Source: Solenopsis invicta
Taxonomy: Eukaryota > Arthropoda > Insecta > Hymenoptera > Formicidae
Direction: 5' to 3'
Assembly (NCBI RefSeq): GCF_016802725.1
Contig: NC_052671.1
Span: 8,537,501 to 8,601,500, forward strand
Length of the DNA stretch: 64,000 nucleotides
Shown here: positions 24,049 to 36,305 of the stretch, piece after piece
Position numbering within the stretch: position 1 is the first letter of the stretch
Layout: every line of letters starts with the position of its first letter
The notes under the pieces: model-generated
Told to the model about the DNA's origin: nothing
Seen by the model: the letters and a program-made list of their open reading frames with translations, nothing else
Database searches by the model: none
Position numbers and translations under genes: made by a program

Positions 24049-26480
24049 GTTTCCAAACATTTCTATTGAAAATGTTCCAAATTTTCCAGCTTTTAATCTA
24101 AACGGAATGGCTGATCGACGTATCATAAATATTAAATTCTTTGCGTCTTTTGACGGTAAATCATACCATTTGCATTCATACGCGCCATGCATCATATTAA
24201 CGCTCTGAAAATTATACTTTTGTATTGCACAAAAAAAAGTCGCGTTTAATATAATTAATAATCATCTTACCTCCGTTAAAAGTCTTTCAGCTGAATAACA
24301 ATAAATATACAAATGCATCAATTCATAGATGAAATAAAGCAAGGCATAAATTTTGGTGATAATAGGTACATCCAAATGCCTTATTATTATCTGAAAATAA
24401 TATTTATCTTTTTCCAAATTTGATAAACTAATTTATAATAATCAATTGTACGTAGGTAATTATTTACTATAGGGTCAACATAATTGGAGCTGGTTCCCCT
24501 ATAGTAAATAATTATCCGTTCGTAAAATTTTAACGTTACGTATCTTATCTTTATAGAAAAAATTACAAAAAAATTATTAAATCACTAAATCATTATTAAA
24601 TTAAAAAATTGAAAAAGAAAACATTTAATGTATGTCAATATTTTCTAAATATGGAAAACTGAACAAATTATCTGACTTACCGTGAAAAATTGAAAGCTTT
24701 TAAAACACAACTGAAAGGTTGTGGCAAACATGTGCAGAAATAATATTATGCTGTAGCAATTGTTGACTATTTTTGTGTTCCTTAAAAATTTATATATTTA
24801 GTCTTATATACTATTTAGGATTATTTTATTGTAATATACAATTTAAAAAAAAAGATTTAATTTAGGTCTTGTTTTTTAAAATCGACTGATACCACAGTTT
24901 TATTTATCCACATTTAAAGTTTTAAAATTTCAACATTTTAAATGTCTTGAAAATTAATGTATATTCTAATATATATTATTATAATATATATTAAGAATGT
25001 AATATTTTAATCAAGAGATTATGAGACTTTACAATTGGGACATTATGTGTACGATATGTATACGACGTAAACAATAGTTATTTTAGGAAAATAGTATCTG
25101 ATTAGGCAAATGCTACTTGCTTTGTCAAATAGCTTTTGCCGTTCATTTGTGTTCAAACACTATTTTCCTAGGCAAATAGCATTTGAACTCAAAAATATAC
25201 GATGAGAGTTATTTAACTAGGCAGATACCATTTTTCTAAAATAACTATTTACCTACTATATATATATATATATACAATTATGGAAGAGAGACGTTAAGAA
25301 ATTTATAAGTAAATTGCTGCAAATATTTCGAGATATTTTGCTATTAAATAATGATATAAATTTCTCAGCGTACCTGATGAGATGTTCGTGACGTGTAGTG
25401 ATCTCAGCCAATCCTTTCTTAAAGCTCGACGATGATATAGATCCTTCGGCTAATTTGTCAACTAAATTGTTGAGTGCCATTCGTAGATTTATCAGCTGCG
25501 CGCATATGTGCAGTAAAAGTAACGAAATGAAAACGTCGATGCTAGAATTGATGAAACATGAGCATGCACCGGCGATAAGTTGAAATAAACAAGTAATTTC
25601 ATAGTTTGGACTTTTTTGACTATTGTAAAAATAGTTAAAAGGATACACGAGAGTTCTTTGAGGTTGGGATATATTTCGAAAGATTTTTATAAGGTTGGAG
25701 TTTATAAAAAAAGAGATTAAGATTATCATCATCGCGTAACATGTAATACATAAGATTCGGCCACGTCTTGTTATATGTAACATTGTATTTCGTTCCTCAT
25801 TGTTCTTCGAAGTCCAATCAGTCATAATTGATGTCATCAGCGTTCGAAGTGCTTTCAGATTAAATATGATTTATCAGTACAAAGGTATACATAAGTCTTT
25901 TTAGAAAATAAAACTTTTATGGTATTGATCCTAAAACTAAATAATACGCATTTCGATATTTATGACTTTTAAAATATAAACATCTTTCTATTACAATAAA
26001 AATATATATCATAATAAAAATAACTAATTTCTACATTTATAATAAATTTTTTGTAATAAAAATAATATTAAAATATAATAAACCTTACTCTCTTATAATA
26101 AAATAATATAATAATATAATAATAACTCTCTTGCAATAAAATAGAATAAATCTTACTCTCTTACAATAAAAATAATATGAAAATGTTAAAATTTCAAAAT
26201 GACAACTTACTTTTACGGTGATACCAAGTACCGAATATTTTGCATAGTGCCAACATGCAGAAGTTGGTGGTGGCGATACCTTCCACCATACGAATTACGT
26301 TTCCCCAAGCACGAATCGTATTTATCGTGGTCGGCATAATCGCGTAAAAGAGCACGATACTCATAGCGATTATAAATCTTATGCTTGGCCGGTGGAAATC
26401 ACTTAATGATACAAGTGGATCGGGCCATACGCCGAATATCCGTAAACTATGGCGACTCACTCCAAAGGCATAATTAAAAC
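24049..26480 (-). CDS. Odorant receptor D (7tm_6), core exons
   Basis: Fourth and rightmost array member. Exons are 26,211-26,480, 25,374-25,851, 24,681-24,780, 24,271-24,390 and 24,049-24,204, all open with the shared phases. Landmarks are RIFGVWPDP, TRHEHLIR, NCYSIILFLHM, YCYSAERLLTE and AYECKWYDLPSKDAKN. The 478-nt exon groups with OR-A (ILISFFINSN, LIAGACSCF), while the 270-nt exon shares RMVEG and YAIMP with OR-B. Upstream, the presumed first intron holds a copia relic and the first-exon equivalent is frameshifted, so expression or start may be affected. No lesion lies in the core exons. Confidence 0.86.
24455..24517. repeat. 63-bp palindromic insertion in OR-D intron
   Basis: GGTAATTATTTACTATAGGG and its inverse CCCTATAGTAAATAATTATCC are separated by about 20 bp. 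Units A, B and C lack it at the same place. Probably a tiny terminal-inverted-repeat element. Confidence 0.75.
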
Positions 26481-26712
26481 CTAACACAATCAAATTTCTT
26501 ATGAAGAATATATTATTGCCAATTTAAAGAAATATTATTATTTTACATTATTTTCTACTTGTGTTTAATTTGCTAGGAGTAATCATTTATTTATTCATTT
26601 ATTTATTAAATTGCAAAACCATTGAATGTTTCACAAATGTTTTTTTAGTTATCATTTTGTAAGTATTATCAACACTCGCAATAAAATTCCCATTATTTGA
26701 ATAATTTTTTTA

Positions 26713-26822
26713 TTGGGTGCTTGAATGACTGCGGCAGCTCATAATTTTTTCGGTGCACCTTTGCGTCTTTTGTCTTTCACATCGTAATCATGATTACTTT
26801 TCTTGAAACCACTCTTTACAAA
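26713..26822 (-). mobile_element. Truncated mariner relic, unit D
   Basis: The TA-flanked TTGGGTGCTTGAAT end of the relic found at 3460, 11,291 and 19,594. It is cut after about 110 bp by the copia sequence. The other end of the relic and about 1.3-1.6 kb of unit sequence (A positions about 3,560-5,150) are missing on the far side, so a deletion accompanied or followed the insertion. Confidence 0.65.
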
Positions 26823-29800
26823 ACGTTTGATTATTTTATACATATTTCTTCTTCGTGAGATTTTTATTGAGCCTGTCTTCTTCTCTTTCTGTTTGAATTC
26901 CAACGATCTCGCTTACAGGTCCTGAATCTTTCATTTTTAAATGTGTGCTTAATTCTAACTTAATTTTACACATAAGACCTGCCGATTTAGTAGCCAAAAG
27001 TAAATTGTCCACGTAAACAACGACTATTACATTATAATTATCAATTTTTTCAGTATAAACGCAAGGCTTTACTTTAGTTTCATTTAATCCAATTTGTTTT
27101 ATTATAATTTTTGGTTGAGTTTATGTTGCCATGCGCGGTCAGACTGCTTTAATCCATAAATAGGACGAGGTAGAGAGATGACATACTTTATTTTTATTAT
27201 CTACAAACATTTCGGCTTGCTCCATATACGCCGTTTCTATCAAATCGCTTTGATTATATGCTATAGTTGCATCCATTTGATGTACATGATAACGCGTCTC
27301 TACACTTATTGTTAAAAGAGTTCTTCTAATCGTTTGTATTCGCGCAACTGGAGCATATACTTCAATGCCTTTTTGTTCGCAACGGCGCGCGACTAACCTC
27401 GTTATCTATTTCTCCATTTTGAAACTTTTTTTATATGAAAAGCTCATTTAGACGAAATGACTCTCATATCTGGTGTTCTATCTAAATTTATTAAGTCTCG
27501 TGTATTACATTCTAATAATGAATTGTATTCGCTTCTCATCGCAACTAGCCTCTCAAATACGTCCTCTATTATCTCCGGATCATTATCTGAAGTATTTAGT
27601 GCAACATTCACTATTATATGATATTGCTTTTGGGACGCTCTGGAGTACCTGTTCGAATTACTTTAGGTCTACCTCGAGTCTTTTTAATATCGTCGACCGT
27701 TAATTCACTCGTCTTTAACGAATTGCTTATATTTTGGATTTAAACTTTCTCCTAAATTTTCCGGTTCACTTTTTTCTTCCTCAATTACGAGTTTCTCATC
27801 ATGTACGCTACCTAATATTTCTGTCTCTCTTTCGTGATCTGTGTTTGACAATAATTATATAAGTTTATGTCTATAAACTCTACTCTATTTTTATTTAGAT
27901 CTTCAGTAAAACGAACGTCTCGATTCTTAATAATTTTTGTGATCCCAGAGATCCATAATCTGTACGCTATTTAACTGATAATTAATTGCGTCTTAATGCC
28001 TTGATTTTCTAAGTAATGTTCGAATTCTTTACTAACATATTCTTTGGTATTATCACTACGTAATTTTATTATCTTTTGACCAATTTCTCTTTCGACTCGC
28101 AATTAATACTTTACAAATTCTGTTAAAATGTCACTGCATTCTAAAAATACAATTTCCACGTACTGCATTTTATCATCGATAAACGTTGCAAAATAACATG
28201 TTCCCTCATTTGACTTTTCATCTATAGGTCAGCAAATATCCATGCGTATAAGTTCTAATATTGATTTCGCTCATGTGACTTCTAGACAGAGTAACGTATG
28301 TAATTTGGCTTGATCACATGTTTCGCATGATAACCTTGAGTTTTTCAATGTATATCTAATCTATAAACTCTTTTCTAACGAATTAATTCTTTTAAATCAT
28401 TGTAATTTAAATCACCATATCTTTCATGCCATAAATGTTATCTTATCATGAACACTGAAAGCCTCGTGATACGCTACTTGATTAATTATATACATATGAT
28501 TTCTTTTAATTGCGATACAAATTAACGATTTATCTGGTTTAGTGATGCAGGCTTTATTCCCTGTGAACTTCACTTGGTAATTTTTTTAGGTTATCGCAGA
28601 GATTGATAATAAATTACTTCTCAACTCGGGCACAAACATCAGTTCCTTTTATTGATTTTATTCTACCATGTAATTTAGCTTTAATCATTTCGTACTTGAC
28701 TTTTTTCTAGAACTTTCTTTTATTTAGGATTTAATTCAAGTCTTACTAAAAGTTTTTAGGGTCGTTGATTGTAAATCTGTAATAAAAATTTCAAAATTTA
28801 AAAGAGCGGGTCCAATATAGCAGACTAAAATATCATTTTCAAATTTAACAAAATTTAGTATTTTTATGCCCCATATTACATTTTGGAAGTTTGATTATAG
28901 ATTTATAATCAGTGACTTTAAAAACCCTTGGGTATGACTTTAAAAACCCTGGAGTATGATTTTACTCAAATCTAAGAAAATTTTATGTTTTAGTTCGTCA
29001 TATTGAATCCGCGATTTTAAAAGTAAATAGTAATTTTTTTTAAATAAATAGCCCTTATATTAACCTTCAAAATAAGCCCAACTTATTATCTTAATTTTTA
29101 TGATTCAAGATACATGCATTTTTCACTTTTATCCTATTTTACGAATTTTTGATGCAGTATACAGATCAAAGGGATAAATTTTTAACGGTATTGATTTTTT
29201 TGTGAAGAGTTTTATCCTTTATCTTTAAAATGAGTCCAGAAAGTGGTCCGGTGTTATCTTCATTTTTGTAGAGGATAAGAATTTTTGAACGTTTAGTACA
29301 CCTGTGTGCCATCAGGCACGAAAGGGTTAATGCGTACGGTACTTACTTTCTGCAACACTATACTTTCTTCTTCAGCTATATTTATATTACTTATTGGCCC
29401 GTCAGATAAAATTTCAAACGCGCTGCGATTATTGCACATGGGTGACGTCACGCCACTAACTAAATATCATTTGTTCTTTTCCGTCGAACAAACTAAAGCT
29501 GAGATCACGATTAAAGAATCTTCTTCTTCATGTTCTTTTACGCTTGCATAGTTTTCTCTCTTTAGAAAACAACAGCGATAAGCTGGATCTCTACATTTAT
29601 CACAATTAAAACAATTACATTTCTATCGAACTTTCTTTTATCCTAATCGCTCTTTACCAAGCCTTTGTTTGCATGTATAGATGATCCTACATGCATAACC
29701 GTTTCGGGATATCATTGCAATTTTGGTTGAATTTCTGTCTCTGCAACCTCCAACAAATGTTTTCTACCTCTCATTCTCCAACAATTTTTTTTTTAAATTA

Positions 29801-30474
29801 TTTATACATTGCGACTTTAATAAGGACGGATCTTTTTTTTTTAATTATGTAACTGTCTGTACATATAAAACTGCTTTTCTTACAGGACCTCTGGAATTGT
29901 GAATTCCTGCCAATTCATCCCACACTTGTTTAGACGTGACTGCTTTTCTTGTATGTTCTAATTATGCTTAGAATAATGAGTGCGAGCGTACTCTCATCTT
30001 TTGCCATCCAAACCGCCTTACTTTGCGTATCCTCTGGCTTCACTAATTTTCCACTTGCATATTCTCAAGCCATACATCAAAATGCTCTTCATTTGCATTT
30101 TCCATACATATTTTGTAATTTCCATCGACTTCTATCTTCTCGATATGCCGGACACTGCTCTCCATCTTGACACTACTTCCATATAACTTTCTTTAATTTA
30201 TTTTCTCTTACACGCACGGGACCTGGACTCATAATCTTAAATATTTACATATGAATTGCTTAGGAAAATAGACATAATATCCTTAAATGTGAATTTATTC
30301 TGTTTCGCGGTACACTATCTTCTTTCAGCTATAGCTCGCTCACTAACTTTCTCTCGAGACGGATAATATTTGAAAGTGTCCTAACGAATTATGGTACGAA
30401 CAATATACATAATTTAAAATAATTTACAAGAATCATAAACGATATGACAATGACATGACATATTGCGATATCTC
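26823..30474 (-). mobile_element. Ty1/copia retrotransposon relic
   Basis: Read on the minus strand from right to left the order is gag-like (about 29,900-30,200), a degenerate zinc-knuckle (about 29,570-29,630, CFNC then a disturbed remainder), a protease/linker part (RSAFEIL near 29,410-29,440), GAG-pre-integrase (VPELRSNLLSISAIT near 28,600), integrase (YFATFIDDKMQYVE, LRSDNTKEY between 27,970 and 28,200) and reverse transcriptase (27,000-27,420, with KARLVAR, HQMDATIAYN and YVDN where YVDD is usual). Many stops and frameshifts. The gag-protease-integrase-RT order is diagnostic of copia. It stops before RNase H, and I find no LTR pair, so both ends look truncated. Confidence 0.88.
28730..29328. 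mobile_element. MITE-like insertion inside the copia relic
   Basis: The copia protein reading breaks at about 29,327 and resumes near 28,650-28,730. In between is unrelated AT-rich DNA with inverted arms: AGCGGGTCCAATATAGCAGAC near 28,805 and TTCGTCATATTGAATCCGCG near 28,995. The right end reads CACGAAAGGGTTAA; inverted, TTAACCCTTTCGTG resembles piggyBac-type ends with a TTAA target. The left end is less clear, so boundaries are approximate. Confidence 0.5.
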
Positions 30475-31029
30475 TACACTTCTATTATTTGGTTCAATTC
30501 TATACCTCATCGATTCTCGAAACCGATGTCTTATTCCTCGATGTTCGGATAAACGGAATTTTACTGTATAAAATTTTTTTTAACTTCTTACTTCACGAAT
30601 AGCAATTTGTAATTATAATTGAACTTTTCGGAAATTCTATGGGATTTAAGTCGGTTTAAATAGTTCCTATATTAACACACGTATAATTGAAAATATAACT
30701 TTTAATTATATTACATAACTATTTCACACAACGCGCCTATGTTTTTAATAAGATATTAACAAACTTTATGCTATTTTTTTTCAAGATGTATTCTACCTTT
30801 GTTATCGTTCATTGCAGAGTTTACGGAGCGAAAATGATCGTTTAACTGAGACGTTCCTCGTGATTACACCAAACCACCGTGATTTCGCGCTTGCTCAGTA
30901 GGATTGAACTACTAACTGTGAGTACTTCTGTAAATCCTTTCGAATGATAATCAATAGTAGTATGAATAGTACGTAATTACAATGCCCTGAATTAAATGTC
31001 ATAAAAGCAGTTTGCTTTTCGACTATAGG

Positions 31030-31823
31030 CAAATTGTTAGGGTTGATAGAAAAAAGAAAACTATGGTAAATTCCGGATTTTATTATCTCGGACTTTATCT
31101 CATAAACCGGTAAACTGGAATAAACTAACAAAAAATGACTACTGAATACTAAAAAAAAATTTATATGGTTTATGCTAAAAGAATATTTTTGCTGTAATAA
31201 ATTATTTATAAAATAAACCAATAATACTATTATTATTAACAGAACATCTTCTAATCAAATCTTTTTAAATTCCAATTAATATATATGTGATACACACAGT
31301 TTTTTCAGAACATAAACTTTAGAATATAAACTGAAGAAATATCAAAGATCTAAATATTGTTATATTTGATATTAATTTTTAATATTGAAAAATTTATTAA
31401 AAAATGTAGAATTTTGCCAACTTTGAAAATTACCCAGTGAGATTTAGTCATAGACTTTATAAATGTGGACTGACAATTGCTATAGCTTTTGCAAGGAAAT
31501 AGTGTCTGGAGGAGATTAGAGAGAGAAACGTACTTTTTAATAGCTTCTCTTTTTACGAAGGTCCAGTAATATACATTGCACTCGTCAGTAAAAGCGTATG
31601 CATCAATCAGAATATATCAATGTATAATATGTGAAAAATATTTCTGGACATTTATAGAAAGAAAAATACAGACACGATCTTGCTGGTATCGCCAGTCCAT
31701 ACTTATAAAGTCTATGATCGTACTACAGTACTTAAATTTCAGCGATTGTTCAAAATTAACAAAGAGATATCACTGAAGAACATAAGAGTGAAGCAAAAAC
31801 TCAGACACTACACGTGTTGTCAT
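31030..31823 (-). pseudogene. Broken equivalent of the candidate OR first exon, unit D
   Basis: An ATG (31,823) followed by sequence matching the A/B candidate exon is present, but a 4-nt insertion after about 14 codons shifts the frame to a stop. The remainder is separated by two insertions, one of about 390 bp after 31,040 and the MITE at 31,448-31,717. Flanking sequence on both sides still aligns with units A and B. Confidence 0.5.
31448..31717. mobile_element. 270-bp MITE-like element
   Basis: Terminal inverted repeats of about 25 bp: TCATAGACTTTATAAATGTG at the left and, inverted, TCATAGACTTTATAAGTATG at the right, both continuing GACTG. No coding potential. The superfamily is not determinable because the target duplication is unclear. 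Confidence 0.65.
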
Positions 31824-32118
31824 AGAAAATATTATTTATTCGTTGGCTTATACAAATACAATATTATTTAAAGGCGGAAATAAATATATTCTCGTTACAG
31901 CTGGCGACATTCCTTTCTTTGAATTAATAACATTCTCATGTAAGTAACGTTCTGATCTCAGCGCGTCGATATAAATTACACATCACGCACGATATAATTT
32001 ATATTCGGACAGAACGCGGAGACGAGATGAAGCAACAGGCGGAAATATTCACCGAAGGAAAATTAGGAAATTCCATGATATAGTGAACATTGTGAAAATT
32101 GCAGAAAATGCAACTCGC
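31824..32118 (-). promoter_or_regulatory. Putative upstream block of OR-D and right edge of array
   Basis: Aligns with 5855-6150 and the equivalents in B and C (GTAACGTTCTGATC, CACGATATAATTTAT, GGCGGAAATATTCACC). Similarity ends abruptly after GCAACTCGCTTACC near 32,118, which I take as the right boundary of the tandem array. A promoter role is positional inference. Confidence 0.4.
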
Positions 32119-32756
32119 TTACCGCCAAGCTTATCATTCTCTCTCTTAAATTCTATACTTAAATTATCTAAGTTACAAGTATGCGTATATATTAAATAAA
32201 ATCGCCTCGATGGCAAGTATGTACAGTTTTGGCTCGATGTATTCGAGCGCCTCAGCGTATTTGATGAAAACGTGTTTAATTGCAAAATCATTGCAATCAC
32301 AAATTAATGAAGAATTTTCTTGAATGTGACGCTTTGGATGCACCTAATCACGCGAGTCGCAAATTTTCACTAATCAAAAAGTACTTCATATACGTATCAT
32401 ACGAATTTAATATATCTGGCAAACCTTAAGAAAGGCTTTTGCATCTCTTTACTTATTATTGGCATTTATGAGCATCGACGAGTTTAAATAACGTTTAAAC
32501 TCATTTTAAATCGTGCTTTGTGTTCGTTTCTTTGTTTTGTTAGTTGATGAACGCTGCTAAGGAGAGTTCGCATAATCTTAATAATCATACAAGATTTGCA
32601 TTTACAGGTGTTTTTGGTTCAAAAATATTTTCCGTTGATATAATTCGTCGAAATAATTATTCTAACAAAAATGTCGAGGCAACAGTAGTTTCTAATGCTG
32701 CATCGAAAAAATGAAGAGCAAATTCTGCAAATTCTGATGCAAACGCAACAGAAACG
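32119..32756. other. Non-coding, unique sequence
   Basis: Moderately AT-rich sequence beside the array. Short open frames on both strands have no recognisable motif or splice context. I see no gene. Confidence 0.5.
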
Positions 32757-33276
32757 TTAAGAGGATTAGGCAGTCAAATTGCTTAAAAATAAAGATTTTC
32801 TTTATATGTATATGAGTCAATTGCAAAGAAATAAAAGCATATCTAAATTTATTCTTTTATACAATGTTTATTGCTATCAGGTAGATAGAAAAAAATTGAT
32901 TATAAATATACACATATATATTTATTACCAATTTTATTTATATTTTAATACCAATAAATATATATACATATATATTTAAAAAATGATGTGACGTAAGGAA
33001 CGACTATACGATAATTTGAAAAAAATGTTTTCTCAATTCTGTATTCGCTATAAGATAGAACACACTTTTTCAAATTCTTATATAGTCATCCTTTTTTTAA
33101 ATCCAAGCTATTTTTAAATATACATTGTATACATGTTTAATAGCAATGTTTTCTATTTTCATGGTAACAATAAACATTGTATAAAAGGATAAATCTGGAT
33201 GTGCTTTCATTTCTTTGCAATTGACTCGTAAAGAAGATCTTTATTTTGAAGCAATTTGACTGTTTAATCCCTTTAA
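32757..33276. mobile_element. TTAA-flanked foldback element
   Basis: About 520 bp with inverted arms of over 110 bp. The left arm begins after TTAA at 32,757 (GGATTAGGCAGTCAAATTGC...); the right arm ends before TTAA at 33,273 and is its near-complement. The arms share AGTCAATTGCAAAGAAAT and TTTATACAATGTTTATTG. The centre is unrelated AT-rich DNA. TTAA on both sides suggests a piggyBac-type target, although the ends do not start with CCC. Confidence 0.7.
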
Positions 33277-33316
33277 CAGAAGCAGAATACTTTTTTTTTT
33301 AGCAGAATCTAACTAG

Positions 33317-33444
33317 AGTTAAAAGAAGATGTTGCCAGGTTTCGCCTGTGGACACAGGAAGCTGGAACAATCATGTCTCCTGACAGCGTTCATGACCTCC
33401 TCGAAATGACTGGACACTTGTACGGCCGCTCCAGGTTGGATTCT
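33317..33444 (+). CDS. Candidate plus-strand coding exon, unknown gene
   Basis: An open segment of 42 codons ends at a perfect donor (GGATTCT|GTAAGT) and begins after an AG about 15 bp downstream of a T10+ tract. Its translation is well balanced (LWTQEAGTIMSPDSV, LLEMTGHLYGRSRLDS) and its base composition is richer in GC than the AT-rich surroundings. An internal ATG (MSPDSV...) could alternatively make it a first exon. I do not recognise the protein and find no partner exon nearby on the plus strand. It may belong to a gene with long introns. Confidence 0.4.
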
Positions 33445-36305
33445 GTAAGTACGCGCGAATGCCGATTAGTACAGGATAGCTAACCATTAGAAAGTCGGAG
33501 ACACACTTCGACAAATGACCGTACGCAGTTAATTACTAATTAGGTGTGTACTAGATTGCGAATCTTTTAATCTTCTCACCGTGTTCCCCATTAACGATCG
33601 CTCGCTCCAATTAACTCGCTTTCTTTAGGGCGCACTGACTGACTCGAGATATGCAAGCTAATTTAAAAGTACTTGTATGCTAAATTAGACACTAATTAAT
33701 TAGTAATGAGTTATAATTCATTATAATTATATAAAGCAATATTTAAATTGTGTGTTCTTAAAAGACAACATTATTCTTCAACTATTGTGAGTAAAAAAAG
33801 GCAGGATTTTTTAATTAAACTTTATTTCAAAATATTTATTCTATTTTAATTTAATATTTATCAATTATATGATTGACGAATGTACAAGATTGGAAGAGAG
33901 AGGCGGGTTTGTTTTGGAGGAATTTTAAAATTTTAAAAGCATATGTAATCGTGACCAGAAAGCTGGCAAAAGAAATATTGCAATATCCTTCTTTTATTGG
34001 ACATTGCAATTCTCGCTATTTTTAGAAATGCGGTTTATTCCGTAAATTCTCGTCACGTATGTTGAGAACTGCTTGCTCAGAGATAGTATGCATTACAACA
34101 TAGTACATGATATAATGTCGCTCTCTCATCGATATACGTGTTTGCGATGAATTGAATCAAATAACGGCGTGGCGTTTCACATGTTGTGGGTACAGGAAAT
34201 GCCATATTTGTTCATTAAAAATCCACTCACGGACAACGAACACGTAATATCGTTGGAATTATTCGCGAGAACTTGAGCTCTCTTATCCCGTTTTAAACTT
34301 ACACGGGATACTCAGCCGGATAATCTTTCTCAATGAAACTTTCTCGAAGTTACAAGCTGATCGAAAATAAAAGACAGGTGAAACAGACTTGATTATATTG
34401 GAACGATATTAGTAGAAAAGTACATGAAAATATATTATATTATTATCATCATTTGTATTCGTTACGAATTTAATTAAGTCGTTATGTTATTAATACATAC
34501 CCATACAGCACAGCATAGAAAGAGCATTACAAAATATTGTCGCCATGTTTCAGCAACGTTGCAGCAATGGTAAAATGTCCGCTTCAGAAATACGTAATGT
34601 TGCAGCAACTTTAATACAACATTAAATATGTATTGCTGCAATGTTGCTGCAACATTACGCATCAATATTTCTGAAGCGGACATTTTATCGTAGCTGCAAT
34701 GTTGCTGCAATGTTGCTGAAACATTACAGCAATCTTCGTTGCTGCAATATTTTTGAAACATTGTAGCAACATTGTAGCAACATTTCAATGTTTTTGCTAC
34801 TCTGTGCTGTACGGATAATTACGAATAAATATTTTCGATACTTGGGTAAATTTTAGATACAATAAATCATGTAAATGACATATTTCGATTAATTATTGTG
34901 ACACTATATCAAAAAGCGATCTGACAGGAATTATTCGCGATTCGGAAGAACGAGAAAGGAGAGACGAGCGCGACGAAGTAAGTAAATTATCGCATCGGCT
35001 ACACGCAATATTTTCTCCCCGTCTCTTCTTTTCTTTTGTTTTTGATAACACGTTTGAGAAGTCTTTCTCTTTCTCTCGCCGATCTTCCTTTTTTCTATCG
35101 CACATGGTCAGCACGATAGCGGACAGGGCGCAGCGCGTGCGCACACAGTGAAACTGTGCTAAGAGGTAAAAGTCGAATCAGTCAGTAGGACGTCGTCGGC
35201 GAAAGCTGGAAGAAAGTTATCCACGGGTCGGACTATAGTTCCGTCCGACTGGCTGTTATCGGCGTCTCGTTGACGCTTCGAATGCCTGATAGTTCGACTT
35301 GTACGATTTCACGAGAACACTGCGAGAATTGATGCGATCGTTTATCGTAACCCAAGTTATCATTACCAAGAAACACGGTTTGCAGTATCGCAATGTTAAT
35401 AAATCGAGCATATAAGTGCAATACCCGTAATATACGTGCGATTACGAGTTTTACTTTATAAACGTCCATCAATCAAAAATCAAACGATTATACAGTTACA
35501 ATATTTTTAATAAGAAATTACACTTTCTGATATAATATTGCAATCTATCATTGTCACAGTATAGAAACTTATCGTTGATAAGTTTCTTTAACAAACAGTT
35601 ATAAATAATATACTACTTCAAAATTAAAAATTATGTTAATAAAAAAAGAAATGAGAATCGAAGAATTTAAGTGCAGAATGTGCCTTAATAACATTGTGTC
35701 AAAAATTTAAAATAAATGAATTAAAAGACAAATGACTGACAAGAAAAAATAATAATTTATAAATAGAGATGTAAAAGAGATAAACAACTGAAATATCTTT
35801 TTATTCCGTTAAAATTTTTTTTAGTTTTATATAATTTATTAAATTGATTTAAACTATATTCATCCGATTCCTACAAGCGCATAATATTACTTACTTCAAT
35901 ATTTTAAATTAGTAAGAATGTTATAACTTTTGAATTTGATAATTATAAAGTTTATAAATACTTTACACATAATAATGTACATTATTTTTGTCCACAATAA
36001 AATTCGTAGAACATTTTCATAATATTCCACAGATATTGAAATAATATACTACAAATATTGTGTAAAAATGGACATATAACATTAATACAATTTTTCCAAT
36101 AATTAAACAATAATATTGAATAATTTATTTGGAATGTTAATAGTATATATACATAATGTTATTTTAATTTTTAATAATATTCTAGAAATATTGTGTACTT
36201 AGAGATTATAACAACTGCATTCTCATTCAACCATCTCCGAATGTAAAATATTAAAATAGAGATGTTGCATCTCTTATAAGTAAAAGAAATATAGATCAAA
36301 AGTAC
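33445..36305. other. Intergenic or intronic stretch
   Basis: Holds the MITE at 34,501-34,814, a GC-richer island around 34,910-35,290, and a perfect small hairpin at 35,566-35,590 (AGAAACTTATC, GTT, GATAAGTTTCT). A weak possible terminal exon for gene 1 is 35,256-35,319 on the minus strand: acceptor ctcgcag, in phase, 20 codons then TAA. No other gene is supported. Confidence 0.45.
34501..34814. mobile_element. MITE with TTGCAGCAA-rich body
   Basis: Terminal inverted repeats CCATACAGCACAG and CTGTGCTGTACGG. Inside are inverted arms containing AATGTCCGCTTCAGAAAT and many iterations of TTGCAGCAA/TTGCTGCAA on both strands. The open frame across it is a by-product of the repeat. A related motif occurs in the element at 62,386. 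Confidence 0.7.

Noticed and set aside
32779..32979. 66-codon open frame
   Set aside because: It lies in the inverted arm and AT-rich core of a foldback element.
34474..34788. 104-codon Cys- and Gln-rich open frame
   Set aside because: It is a translation of the TTGCAGCAA repeats inside a MITE with terminal inverted repeats.
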